This document shows, in pieces, positions 1 to 7,350 of a stretch of 13,693 nt of DNA. Under the pieces are notes generated by a model. It did no database searches. It was not told the origin of the DNA and saw only the letters and a program-made list of their open reading frames with translations. Source of the stretch: Chloroflexi bacterium RBG_16_64_43 (lineage in GTDB: Bacteria > Chloroflexota > Anaerolineae > Anaerolineales > RBG-16-64-43); contig MGOA01000127.1 in assembly GCA_001796965.1 (NCBI GenBank), forward strand, positions 1 to 13,693, written 5' to 3'. Position numbers and translations under genes: made by a program. Position 1 is the first letter of the stretch; every line of letters starts with the position of its first letter.

Positions 1-771
1 GTCGACCCGCCCAACGGCCGAGTCGTCGGTATCCTCGCGCCGCACGCCGGTCACCGCTACTCGGGCGCGGTAGCTGCCTACGCCTTCAAATGCTTGGCGG
101 GCACGCAAGCCGGCTTGGCTGCAGTCGTCTCGCCCATGCACCGCGCGCACCAGGCACCCGTGCTCACCACGGCCCATAGCGGTTACGCTACGCCGCTGGG
201 GGAGGTCCCGGTGGACGCGGCGGCGCTCGACCAACTCAACGCGGGTCTCGAGGCGCACATCGGCTTGAGCCTGGCGCGGGTGCGTCGCGACGAGGAACAC
301 TCGCTCGAAATCGAGCTACCCTTCTTGCAGCGCGTGCTGGGTGCCTTCCACTTGTTACCAGTCATGATCCTCGATCAGACCCCAAAGATAGCTGAGGCGG
401 TGGGCCACGCACTGGGGGAGGTGCTAGCCGATCGGCGAGCAGTGCTCGTGGCCAGCTCGGACCTTTCCCATTTCTACCCGCAGCCCGTGGCAGAAGCCCT
501 CGACCGCGAGATGCTCGCGCGCATTGCCGCTTTCGACCCGCTGGCCGTCATGTGCGCCGAAGAGGAAGGCCGCGGGTTCGCCTGCGGGCGGGCCGCCATA
601 GCCGCGGTGCTGTGGGCCGCGCGCGATCTGGGCGCCAACCGGGTGAGCCTGCTCCACTACGCCACCTCCGGCGCGGTGACCGGCGACCTCCAATCGGTGG
701 TGGGTTACGGAGCGGCCGTCATCTGGCAAGAGGCCGGGGGCGTGCCCGGCCGAGAGGATCGACTCCGGTGA
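1..771 (+). CDS. amrB: AmmeMemoRadiSam system protein B (MEMO1 family), 5' end missing
   Basis: The reading frame is open from base 1 to the TGA at 769-771 and gives 256 residues without a start, so the N-terminus lies outside the window. Family hallmarks are visible: ILAPHAGHRYSG near residues 11-22, SPMH near 44-47, EEHSLEIELPFLQ near 98-110, SSDLSHFYP, FACGRAAI with its Cys near 195, and a C-terminal TSGAVTGD. His15, His47 and Cys195 line up with the metal-site residues known from human MEMO1, whose fold resembles class III extradiol dioxygenases. In bacteria and archaea the family often sits with an AMMECR1 protein and a radical SAM enzyme; those partners would have to lie upstream of the window. 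The biochemical role is not firmly settled. The stop codon overlaps the GTG start of the next gene, which implies translational coupling. A TTG at 94 is an internal codon, not the start, because conserved sequence precedes it. Confidence 0.9.
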   Translation, partial: VDPPNGRVVGILAPHAGHRYSGAVAAYAFKCLAGTQAGLAAVVSPMHRAHQAPVLTTAHSGYATPLGEVPVDAAALDQLNAGLEAHIGLSLARVRRDEEHSLEIELPFLQRVLGAFHLLPVMILDQTPKIAEAVGHALGEVLADRRAVLVASSDLSHFYPQPVAEALDREMLARIAAFDPLAVMCAEEEGRGFACGRAAIAAVLWAARDLGANRVSLLHYATSGAVTGDLQSVVGYGAAVIWQEAGGVPGREDRLR

Positions 772-2099
772 GCTCCTTCAGCCTGTTGGACATGCTGACC
801 TTGGCCGCCCTGCTTCTCGCCAATGCGTTCTTCGTGATGGCGGAGTATGCCCTGGTCCGTGCGCGCAGCACGCGCCTGGAAGAAATGGAACGCCAAGGCG
901 TGCGCGGTGCCGCGCGCGCCCGCCGTATGCTGCGTGACCCCGAGCGCTACATCGCCACCACCCAGCTCGGCATCACGATGGCCGGGGTAGGGATGGGCTG
1001 GGTGGGCGAGCCGGCCTTCGCCTTCCTGCTCGATCGCGTGCTGGGCGTGCCTCTGCGCGGGCTGGGGGAAACGGCGGCGCGCAGCCTTTCCGCGCTGACC
1101 GCGTTCGTGCTGGTGACCTTCCTGGCCGTGGTGCTCAGCGAGCTGGTGCCCAAGTCGCTCACCCTCGACAACCCGGAGCGCATCGCGGTGCGCGTTGCGC
1201 GCCCGCTGGAATTGCTCAGCCGCATCGGTCGGCCGCTGGTCTGGCTGCTCGAGCGCTCGGCCGGGCTCGTGGCGCGGCTGCTCGGGGCCTCCGGCTCGGC
1301 CCGCCGCGGGGCCTCCTACTCGGTGCAAGAACTCAAGTTGCTGGTCGAAGCGGCCCAGCGCAGCGGCACGCTGGAGGACAGCGAACGGGTCATGCTGCAC
1401 GCGGTTTTCGATTTCGGCGACCTGCGCGTGCGCGAGGTGATGGTGCCGCGCACCGAGATGGTCGCCGTTCCTGCGTCGAGCACCGTCGACGAGCTGATCG
1501 CCATCGCCATTGAACATCCGTACAGCAAGTTTCCAGTCTACGAGGGCACCTCCGATCAGGTCATCGGCATCGCTCACATCAAAGACCTGATGCGGGCCCG
1601 CCATGGGCCCAGCCAGGTGGCCGCCGTGCGCGGCCTGATGCGCGAAGCGTTGTTTGTCCACGAGAGCCTGCGCGTGCAGGATCTGCTCGCGCGCTTTCGC
1701 GCCAGCCGCCAACACCTGGCGGTCGTCTTGGATGAGTTTGGTGGGACGGCCGGGCTGGTGACATTGGAGGACTTGCTCGAGGAAATCGTCGGCGAGGTTT
1801 CGGATGCCTTCGACCGTACCCCGCCTCTGGTCAAGCGCCTGCCGGACGGCAGTGCGCTGGTGGATGGGCTGATGCTCATCGAGGAAGTCAACCAGGTCCT
1901 TGGGCTGCACTTGGAAGATTCCCATTACGACACCCTGGCCGGATACATGCTCGGGCGTCTCGGCCGGGTTGCCCGATTGGGCGATGAAGTTGAAGGGCAC
2001 GGCATGCGTCTGCGGGTTGAGGCGATGGACGGTCGGCGCATCGCGCGCCTCTCGGTGCGCCCGGGTGCGCCGGCGGAATCGCCGCAGGCTCCGCCATGA
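768..2099 (+). CDS. CNNM/CorC (HlyC/TlyC) family membrane protein with CBS domains
   Basis: A 443-residue protein. The GTG start at 768 overlaps the preceding stop in a GTGA arrangement, and GAGAGG at 752-757 is a suitable ribosome binding site; an ATG at 792 would cut into the first membrane helix. Domain order is typical. A DUF21/CNNM membrane domain occupies about residues 1-200, starting with a hydrophobic segment after MSSFSLLDM and containing VLSELVPKSLTLDNPER. Two CBS domains follow at about 219-280 (VMVPRTEMVAV, SKFPVYEG) and 288-345 (LAVVLDEFGGTAGLVTLEDL). A CorC_HlyC (FAD-binding-like) C-terminal domain spans about 352-432. Family members are linked to Mg2+ or Co2+ export and divalent-cation tolerance; the old hemolysin label is historical. 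The substrate cannot be read from the sequence. It overlaps priA by 4 bp (ATGA). Confidence 0.92.
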   Translation: MSSFSLLDMLTLAALLLANAFFVMAEYALVRARSTRLEEMERQGVRGAARARRMLRDPERYIATTQLGITMAGVGMGWVGEPAFAFLLDRVLGVPLRGLGETAARSLSALTAFVLVTFLAVVLSELVPKSLTLDNPERIAVRVARPLELLSRIGRPLVWLLERSAGLVARLLGASGSARRGASYSVQELKLLVEAAQRSGTLEDSERVMLHAVFDFGDLRVREVMVPRTEMVAVPASSTVDELIAIAIEHPYSKFPVYEGTSDQVIGIAHIKDLMRARHGPSQVAAVRGLMREALFVHESLRVQDLLARFRASRQHLAVVLDEFGGTAGLVTLEDLLEEIVGEVSDAFDRTPPLVKRLPDGSALVDGLMLIEEVNQVLGLHLEDSHYDTLAGYMLGRLGRVARLGDEVEGHGMRLRVEAMDGRRIARLSVRPGAPAESPQAPP

Positions 2100-4567
2100 T
2101 CCGCTACGTGGAGGTATCGGTCAACCTACCCCGCATCCTCAGCACATTCCACTACCATGTGCCGCCCGACTTGGCTGAGGCAGTACGACCGGGCCATCTG
2201 GTCGTGGTTCCGTTTGCCAGCCAGCGCGTGCAAGGAATCGTTCTGGGCGATGTCGATCATCCGGAGGTGGCCGAGACTCGGCCGGTTGAGGGGCTGCTCG
2301 ACCGCGAGCCCGTGCTGACTCTCGCCCAGCTCCGTCTCGGCCGCTGGCTCAGCGCGACCTACGGTGCATCGCTCGGGGAGTGTTTCGAATTGATGCTTCC
2401 GCCCGGACTGGGCCAGAGGGCGCAGAGTCTGTACGCGCTCGGCGACCCGGACTTTGCGGGTGTTAACCCAGTGCAGAAGAGGCTCCTCGCGCTGCTGGCC
2501 GAGCGTGGGCCGCTGCGCAGCGGGCAGTTGGCGCGCGCCTTCCCTCGTGCCGCATGGGAACGAGAAGCGGCGCGCCTGGTGAAGCACGGAGCCGTGCTGC
2601 GCTCTTCCATCCTGCCTCCACCGGAGGTGCATGCCAAAAATGTGCGCACAGCACGCCTCGCTGTTTCGGTCGAGGCGGCCCACGCGGCGGCGCAGCGCAT
2701 GCGCCAGACAGCCCGCGCCCAAAGCCGGGCCGCGGCCGAGCGGCGCGCGCGCGTGCTTGAGTTTCTGGCCGCAGAACACGCCTCGGTCGAGGTGAGCTGG
2801 GTCTACGCCCACGGCGGCAGCACGTTGGGCGATCTGAAGCTGCTGGCCGACACCGGGCTGGTGGACCTGGACTATCAGGAAGTCTGGCGCGACCCGCTTG
2901 CTGGTCGGGCGTATGCCGCGGATACATCCCTCGAGCTCACCCCGCAGCAACGAAGTGCGTGGTCCCAGATTCGCGAGGCCCTGGTTGCGGGCGACGGGCG
3001 CGCCATTCTCTTGCACGGTGTGACCGGTTCAGGCAAGACGGAAATCTACATGCGCGCGGTAGCTGAGGTCATCGCCCGCGGCGGACAAGCCATCGTCCTG
3101 GTCCCGGAAATCGGCCTCACTCCGCAGACGCTGCAACGTTTTGGCGCACGCGTGATGCACGGGCTGGGCGTGATGCACAGCCGCCTCTCGGATGGTGAGC
3201 GTTACGACACCTGGCGCCGCGCGCGGTCCGGCCTGATCGAGGTGATGCTCGGCCCGCGAAGCGCGCTCTTTGCGCCGTTGCCGAGGGTGGGGCTGATCGT
3301 GGTCGACGAGGAGCACGATGAGTCGTACAAATCGAATCGCGCTCCGTTCTTCCACGCGCGCGACACGGCCCTCGAGTACGCGCGGCAGTTGAAGGTGCCG
3401 TGCCTGCTTGGGTCGGCGACACCGGACGTGGTGACTTTTGCCCGCGCGAAGGAGGCGCGTCTGACCTACCTGGCGCTCCCCGAGCGCGTGCCCTTCGCCG
3501 GCGTGCGTGGAGGGGCACTGCCCCAGGTGCAAGTGGTGGACATGCGCCAGGAACTGCGCGACGGCAATCGCTCGATCTTCAGCCGGGCGCTTTCTCTGGC
3601 CCTCGGCGAGTGCCTCGAGCACGGGCAGCAGGCCATTCTCTTTCTTAACCGGCGCGGGACGGCCACCGCGCTCTTTTGCCGTTCGTGCGGCCGGTCGGTG
3701 AGTTGCCCGCGCTGCGGGCTGCCGCTCACCTTCCACGCTGCCGCGCCGGCGGCCGGCAGGGATGAGGCGCGCGGGAGCCTGCGCTGCCACCACTGCAATT
3801 ATCAACGCAGCCTCCCCTCTCGCTGCCCCAACTGCTCGAGCGATGCCCTGCGCCCGCTAGGGGTGGGCACGCAGCGGGTGGAGGCAGACGTGCTGCGCCA
3901 CTTTCCGCGCGCGCGTGTTTTGCGTTGGGATGTGGACACCACCCGCACCCAGGACGCGCATGAGATCTTGCTCGAGCACTTCGCGGCTGGTCGGGCCGAT
4001 ATCTTGGTGGGAACGCAGATGGTGGCAAAGGGTCTCGACCTGCCGCGCGTGACGCTGGTCGGGGTCATCCTGGCCGAGGTCGGTCTCTTCTTGCCGGACT
4101 TTCGCGCCAGCGAGCGCACCTTTCAGGTGCTCACCCAGGTTATTGGCCGCGCCGGGCGCAGCCCGCGCGGCGGCCGCGCCATTCTGCAGACCTTCCAGCC
4201 GGATCACTACGCGATCCGACTCGCGTCTGCGCAGGACTACGACGGGTTCGCCAGCACCGAACTCGAGCAGCGGCGGCGGCTCGGTTACCCGCCCTTCACC
4301 CGCCTGATACGGTTGATCATCACGGCTAACCTTCGTGCTCAGGCGCAGCAGGCGGCCGAAGTGCTGGCAGGCGCAGTGCGCGCCGCAATCACCGCGGGCG
4401 AGCATCGTCAAACCGAAATCGTTGGACCGGCACCCTGCTTCTTTGAGCGCGAGGCGGGCCGTTTTCGCTGGCAGGTCGTGGTGCGCGGGCCGCACCCAAG
4501 GCAGGTCATCCCGGCGGAGCTGCCAGACAACTGCACCCTGGACGTGGACCCGGTCTCGCTCCTATAG
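2096..4567 (+). CDS. priA: Primosomal protein N' (replication restart helicase PriA)
   Basis: An 823-residue superfamily 2 DNA helicase that recognises stalled forks and reloads the replisome. An N-terminal DNA-binding region starts MIRYVEVSVNLP and is followed by a winged-helix-like part. The helicase core has Walker A HGVTGSGKTEIY near residues 306-317, Walker B DEEH at 404-407 and GSATPD (motif III). The zinc-binding insertion shows four Cys pairs, CRSC, CPRC, CHHC and CPNC, between about residues 528 and 580, so both zinc sites look complete. C-terminal helicase motifs are GTQMVAKGLDLP and TQVIGRAGRSPRGG. The family motif usually written ADxGLxLPDFR reads AEVGLFLPDFR here. Length is in the usual range. 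The start ATG sits in an ATGA overlap with the CorC gene, so it is probably translated by coupling. Confidence 0.97.
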   Translation: MIRYVEVSVNLPRILSTFHYHVPPDLAEAVRPGHLVVVPFASQRVQGIVLGDVDHPEVAETRPVEGLLDREPVLTLAQLRLGRWLSATYGASLGECFELMLPPGLGQRAQSLYALGDPDFAGVNPVQKRLLALLAERGPLRSGQLARAFPRAAWEREAARLVKHGAVLRSSILPPPEVHAKNVRTARLAVSVEAAHAAAQRMRQTARAQSRAAAERRARVLEFLAAEHASVEVSWVYAHGGSTLGDLKLLADTGLVDLDYQEVWRDPLAGRAYAADTSLELTPQQRSAWSQIREALVAGDGRAILLHGVTGSGKTEIYMRAVAEVIARGGQAIVLVPEIGLTPQTLQRFGARVMHGLGVMHSRLSDGERYDTWRRARSGLIEVMLGPRSALFAPLPRVGLIVVDEEHDESYKSNRAPFFHARDTALEYARQLKVPCLLGSATPDVVTFARAKEARLTYLALPERVPFAGVRGGALPQVQVVDMRQELRDGNRSIFSRALSLALGECLEHGQQAILFLNRRGTATALFCRSCGRSVSCPRCGLPLTFHAAAPAAGRDEARGSLRCHHCNYQRSLPSRCPNCSSDALRPLGVGTQRVEADVLRHFPRARVLRWDVDTTRTQDAHEILLEHFAAGRADILVGTQMVAKGLDLPRVTLVGVILAEVGLFLPDFRASERTFQVLTQVIGRAGRSPRGGRAILQTFQPDHYAIRLASAQDYDGFASTELEQRRRLGYPPFTRLIRLIITANLRAQAQQAAEVLAGAVRAAITAGEHRQTEIVGPAPCFFEREAGRFRWQVVVRGPHPRQVIPAELPDNCTLDVDPVSLL

Positions 4568-4713
4568 CAGGCTGCGAAAAGGCATTCCTCTTCAACCGCT
4601 GCCCCCTCCCCGGATTGCCTCCCACGCATCGAGGTGCCTGCTCGCCGGTGGAGGAATTGGGGGCCTGCCTGCGGATCGAGGGAGGGGGCGAGCGCCGGTT
4701 GCCTTTCTTCTGC
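4567..4713 (+). other. Candidate structured RNA or rod-like inverted repeat downstream of priA
   Basis: Paired arms nest over 147 bases, drawn here as plus-strand RNA. The pairs are GCAG 4567-4570 with CTGC 4710-4713, AAAGGCA 4578-4584 with TGCCTTT 4700-4706, ACCGC 4595-4599 with GCGCCGGT 4692-4699 (one bulge), GCCCCCTCCC 4601-4610 with GGGAGGGGGC 4680-4689 (10 perfect pairs), and ATTGCCTCCCAC 4614-4625 with GTGGAGGAAT 4648-4657 (two bulges). A CU-rich 10-nt asymmetric bulge lies at 4585-4594. The palindromic arms mean either strand could fold. No open frame with coding character, no U-tract and no family-specific motif was recognised. It may be an sRNA, a 3' UTR structure protecting priA mRNA, or chance pairing in GC-rich sequence. 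It lies upstream of the rpsB promoter, so it is not part of that leader. Confidence 0.35.
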
Positions 4714-4769
4714 AAACTCACAGGCGGATTCGGCCGCACGCGAGGCGCGCTCCGGCGGAGTGGCTGCTT

Positions 4770-4798
4770 TTGACGGCCTGCGCGGGGCATGGTATACT
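4770..4798 (+). promoter_or_regulatory. Sigma-70-type promoter for rpsB-tsf (extended -10)
   Basis: TTGACG at 4770-4775 and TATACT at 4793-4798 are separated by exactly 17 bp. TGG at 4790-4792 just before the hexamer makes an extended -10. Both hexamers differ from consensus at one position, so this should be a strong promoter, as expected for a ribosomal protein gene. Transcription would begin near 4804-4806 and give a leader of about 165 nt before the rpsB ATG. Confidence 0.8.
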
Positions 4799-4804
4799 GC
4801 CGTT

Positions 4805-4968
4805 CACTCCCGCCCAGAGGCGGGAGAATTTCTGCCCCGAATGGGGCGGCCCTCACCGAGGGCCATCTCACACGCGGTGGACTTGCTCGTGCGTGCTCCT
4901 CAGCGATAGCGGCTGCGGAGCGAGCGGGCGGGGGTGAAACCGCGGAGGTTGAACGCAAAGGAGTTCTC
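4805..4968 (+). promoter_or_regulatory. Structured 5' leader of rpsB, candidate ribosomal-protein autoregulatory leader
   Basis: Four stem-loops follow the predicted start of transcription. Hairpin 1 is CTCCCGCC 4807-4814 with GGCGGGAG 4819-4826, loop CAGA. Hairpin 2 is GCCCC 4834-4838 with GGGGC 4843-4847, loop GAAT. Hairpin 3 is GGCCCTC 4848-4854 with GAGGGCC 4858-4864, directly abutting hairpin 2. Hairpin 4 is GCTCC-T-CAGC 4895-4904 with GCTG-C-GGAGC 4912-4921, extended by GCTC 4885-4888 with GAGC 4922-4925. It is enclosed by CGCGGT 4873-4878 with ACCGCG 4939-4944. The RBS AAAGGAG (4957-4963) lies just downstream in unpaired sequence. No U-tract follows hairpins 1-3, so they are not ordinary intrinsic terminators. 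rpsB leaders bound by S2 are known in gammaproteobacteria; a comparable role here is inference. Confidence 0.5.
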
Positions 4969-5775
4969 ATGGCACTCGTTTCGCTGAAATCCCTCCTCGA
5001 GGCTGGGGTGCACTTCGGCCATCGCACCGAGAAGTGGCACCCCAGGATGAAGCCCTACATCTTCACCGAACGCAACGGCGTCCACATCATCGACCTGCAG
5101 CAAACGCTGTCGTCGCTCTCGACCGCCTATGCCATGGTGCGCGACATCGTGGCCGCGGGCGGCACGCTGCTGTTCGTGGGCACCAAGCGCCAGGCCCAGG
5201 ATACGATCGAGACCGAAGCCACGCGGTGCGAGATGCCCTTCGTCGTCGATCGCTGGCTGGGCGGGACGCTCACCAATTGGCGCACCATCAAAGAGCGCCT
5301 CGACGAACTCGACCGCTTGGAGAGAATGGAATCCTCCGGCGACTTCGGGCGCATCACCAAGAAGGAAGGCCTGATGCTGCGTCGGCGCATGGCGCGCCTC
5401 AGCCAGCGCCTGGGCGGGCTGCGCCGCATGAGCGGGCTGCCTTCGCTGATCTTCGTGGTGGATGTCTTTCGCGAAGAGACCTCCATTCACGAGGCCAATA
5501 TCCTCGGCATCCCGGTGGTGGCGCTGGTGGACACCAACTGTGATCCGCGCGGCATCGATTACATCATCCCCTCCAACGACGACGCCATCCGCGCCATTCG
5601 CCTGCTGACCGGCAAGATGGCGGATGCGGTGGTCGAAGGGCGCGCGCTGCGCAAGGATCGGGAGCCGGCCGAGGAGGCTGCCCCCGAGCCCAAGGACGAG
5701 GAACTGCTCGGCGAGGCCACGCTGGCCAAGATGCGCGAGGGCGAAATCCCTGCGGCACCTGCGGAAGCCAAGTGA
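4969..5775 (+). CDS. rpsB: 30S ribosomal protein S2
   Basis: A 268-residue S2 protein of the small ribosomal subunit. It begins MALVSLKSLLEAGVHFGHR, and the ATG at 4969 follows AAAGGAG at 4957-4963 with 5 nt spacing. The same frame is open upstream to 4789, but that part is the untranslated leader. Conserved stretches include KWHPRMKPYIFTERNGVHI, FVGTKRQAQDTI, DRWLGGTLTNW and the C-terminal VDTNCDPRGIDYIIPSNDDA near residues 187-206. The last ~40 residues form an acidic, Pro/Ala/Glu-rich tail (EPAEEAAPEPKDEE) of the kind that varies among phyla. It is followed by tsf as in most bacteria and shares its promoter and terminator. Confidence 0.98.
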   Translation: MALVSLKSLLEAGVHFGHRTEKWHPRMKPYIFTERNGVHIIDLQQTLSSLSTAYAMVRDIVAAGGTLLFVGTKRQAQDTIETEATRCEMPFVVDRWLGGTLTNWRTIKERLDELDRLERMESSGDFGRITKKEGLMLRRRMARLSQRLGGLRRMSGLPSLIFVVDVFREETSIHEANILGIPVVALVDTNCDPRGIDYIIPSNDDAIRAIRLLTGKMADAVVEGRALRKDREPAEEAAPEPKDEELLGEATLAKMREGEIPAAPAEAK

Positions 5776-5783
5776 GCCCGGCC

Positions 5784-6386
5784 ATGGAAATCAATACTGC
5801 CCAGATCAAACAACTGCGGGAAGCCACCGGCGCCGGGGTGCTCGACTGCCGCAAGGCATTGCTCGAGACAAAGGGTGATTTCGAGAAAGCGGTTATCTAC
5901 CTGCGCGAGAAGGGATTGGCGGCCGCCGCCAAGCGCGCCGATCGTGAAGCGCGCCAGGGCGTGCTCGACCTTTATAGCCACGGCGGCGGGCGGGTAGGGG
6001 TGATGGTCGAAGTCAATTGCGAAACCGACTTCGTGGCCCGGACCGAGGAGTTCCGCCGCTTTGCCCACGAAGTGGCGCTGCAGGTTGCGGCGGCCAACCC
6101 GCGCTACGTCGACGTGGCGGATGTGCCGGCCGAGGCACTGGAGGCCGAGCGGGCGAAGGCCCGCGAGCGCGCGCGCGACGAAGGCAAACCTGAAAACGTT
6201 TGGGATCGCATCGCCGAGGGCATGCTCGAGAAGTTCTACACCGAGGCCTGCCTCTTGCGCCAGCCGTACGTGCGCGACGACAAGCGCACTGTCGGCGACC
6301 TGCTCAAAGAGGCCATCAGCACCACCAAAGAGAACATCCTCATCCGGCGCTTTACGCGCTGGGAGGTCGGAGAGACCGCCGAATAG
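5784..6386 (+). CDS. tsf: Elongation factor Ts, short form
   Basis: A 200-residue guanine nucleotide exchange factor for EF-Tu. The N-terminal UBA-like domain (MEINTAQIKQLREATGAGV, then LDCRKALLETKGDFEKA) is followed by the core, with the EF-Tu-contacting motif ETDFVAR near residues 79-85 and VMVEVNCETDF before it. It ends soon after a single core subdomain (TVGDLLKEAI, ENILIRRFTRWEVG), compared with about 280 residues in E. coli. Such short forms are known from Thermus and some other phyla. ATG 5784 is chosen because family members start MEI/MAI. A GTG at 5772 overlapping the rpsB stop (GTGA), with GGAAG at 5763-5767, would add MSPA and is a real alternative. Confidence 0.96.
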   Translation: MEINTAQIKQLREATGAGVLDCRKALLETKGDFEKAVIYLREKGLAAAAKRADREARQGVLDLYSHGGGRVGVMVEVNCETDFVARTEEFRRFAHEVALQVAAANPRYVDVADVPAEALEAERAKARERARDEGKPENVWDRIAEGMLEKFYTEACLLRQPYVRDDKRTVGDLLKEAISTTKENILIRRFTRWEVGETAE

Positions 6387-6393
6387 ATTGGCG

Positions 6394-6423
6394 CGGGTCA
6401 GCCGGAAGGCTGACCCGTTTTCT
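6394..6423 (+). terminator. Intrinsic terminator of rpsB-tsf
   Basis: A perfect 10-bp stem, CGGGTCAGCC 6394-6403 with GGCTGACCCG 6408-6417, has a GGAA tetraloop and is followed by TTTTCT at 6418-6423. It starts 7 bp after the tsf stop. It should end or attenuate transcription before pyrH, so pyrH is expressed either by read-through or from a promoter in 6424-6474, where no convincing hexamers were seen. Confidence 0.9.
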
Positions 6424-6486
6424 CATCGGCCGCACCGGGCACGGTGCCGGGCGGCTGTGGGCAACCCTGGCGTTGAGGAGGCATGG

Positions 6487-7203
6487 ATGACTCTGCAATT
6501 CGAACGCATCCTACTCAAGCTGGGCGGCGAGGCGTTGGCCGGGCCCGAGGGCACCGGCATCGACCCGGCCTGCGTCGACGACCTGGCCCTGCGCATTCGC
6601 GGGGTTCAAGAGCTGGGCGTGCAAGTGGGCGTGGTTATCGGCGCCGGCAACTTGTGGCGCGGCACGCGCGGCATGGCACGCGGCATGGAACGCGCCACGG
6701 CCGATTACATGGGCATGGTGGCCACCGTCATCAACGCGCTGGCCATGATGGACGCCCTCGAGCGCCTTAAGGTCATCACCCGCGTTCAATCCGCCATTGA
6801 AATGCGGGCGGTCGCCGAGCCCTATATCCGCCGCCGTGCGATCCGCCACCTGGAGAAGGGGCGAGTGGTCATCTTCGGCGGGGGCACGGGTAACCCGTAC
6901 TTCTCGACCGACACGGCGGCCGCGTTGCGGGCCATGGAAGTGGGCGCGGGCGTCCTGATCAAAGCCACCAAAGTGGATGGCGTCTATGACGCCGACCCCC
7001 AGCAGGTTCCCTCCGCCCATCGCTTCGACCACCTGACCTACATCGAAGCCCTCAATCGGCGCGTGGGCGTCATCGACAGCACCGCCATCTCTCTGTGCAT
7101 GGACAACAATCTGCCCATCCTGGTGCTCGACTTGTGGCAGACGGGCAGCCTGGAACGCGCGGTGCGCGGCGAACGCGTCGGCACGCGAATTGCGGCCGAT
7201 TGA
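6487..7203 (+). CDS. pyrH: UMP kinase
   Basis: A 238-residue bacterial UMP kinase of the amino acid kinase fold. It phosphorylates UMP to UDP with ATP for RNA, DNA and UDP-sugar synthesis. Visible motifs are the N-terminal ILLKLGGEAL (usually KLSGEAL), VGVVIGAGNLWRG, DYMGMVATVINALAMMDALE, FGGGTGNPYFSTDTAAALRA near residues 130-149, KATKVDGVYDADP and the C-terminal DLWQTGSLERAVRGE. The ATG at 6487 follows GAGGAGG at 6475-6481 with 5 nt spacing. An ATG at 6483 is out of frame and the longer open frame upstream runs back through tsf. It lies between the tsf terminator and frr in the conserved bacterial order. Confidence 0.97.
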   Translation: MTLQFERILLKLGGEALAGPEGTGIDPACVDDLALRIRGVQELGVQVGVVIGAGNLWRGTRGMARGMERATADYMGMVATVINALAMMDALERLKVITRVQSAIEMRAVAEPYIRRRAIRHLEKGRVVIFGGGTGNPYFSTDTAAALRAMEVGAGVLIKATKVDGVYDADPQQVPSAHRFDHLTYIEALNRRVGVIDSTAISLCMDNNLPILVLDLWQTGSLERAVRGERVGTRIAAD

Positions 7204-7263
7204 GGCCGGAGGAGCGATCGCCCTGCGCCTCGGGCCGGCCGCGTCGTGCAAGCACCTGAGTGG

Positions 7264-7293
7264 TTTACCGGATTCATCCTTTTGGGTTATCCT
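7264..7293 (+). promoter_or_regulatory. Possible promoter for frr-uppS-cdsA
   Basis: The 147-bp pyrH-frr gap contains a locally AT-richer stretch with TTTACC at 7264-7269 and TATCCT at 7288-7293, 18 bp apart, each 4 of 6 matches to consensus. It would give a leader of about 50 nt before frr. The match is modest, and frr may simply be read through from pyrH. Confidence 0.3.
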
Positions 7294-7350
7294 TGGAGAA
7301 CGCGGAGGCCGCTTCGCGCGACTCCCGCGCCCATTCCTCAGGAGTTGCAC

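Noticed and set aside
552..767. Upstream extension of the CorC frame
   Set aside because: It overlaps the conserved C-terminal half of the MEMO gene in another frame and is Arg/Gly-rich shadow sequence; GTG 768 has an RBS and the normal N-terminus.
705..2000. 431-codon open frame antisense to the CorC gene
   Set aside because: It is a shadow of high-GC codon use on the opposite strand, rich in His, Gln, Arg and Ala, with no recognisable domain.
4567..4713. 6S RNA or small SRP RNA gene
   Set aside because: It is shorter than the usual 6S RNA and no diagnostic motif such as the SRP GGAA-loop domain was found; kept only as an unnamed structured element.
4807..4864. Intrinsic terminator or attenuator made by leader hairpins 1-3
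   Set aside because: None is followed by a U-tract, so they were not called terminators.
4335..4937. 200-codon plus-strand frame running from priA into the rpsB leader
   Set aside because: It overlaps priA's coding end, a promoter and leader hairpins, and its composition (Arg/Ser/Pro-rich) is not protein-like.
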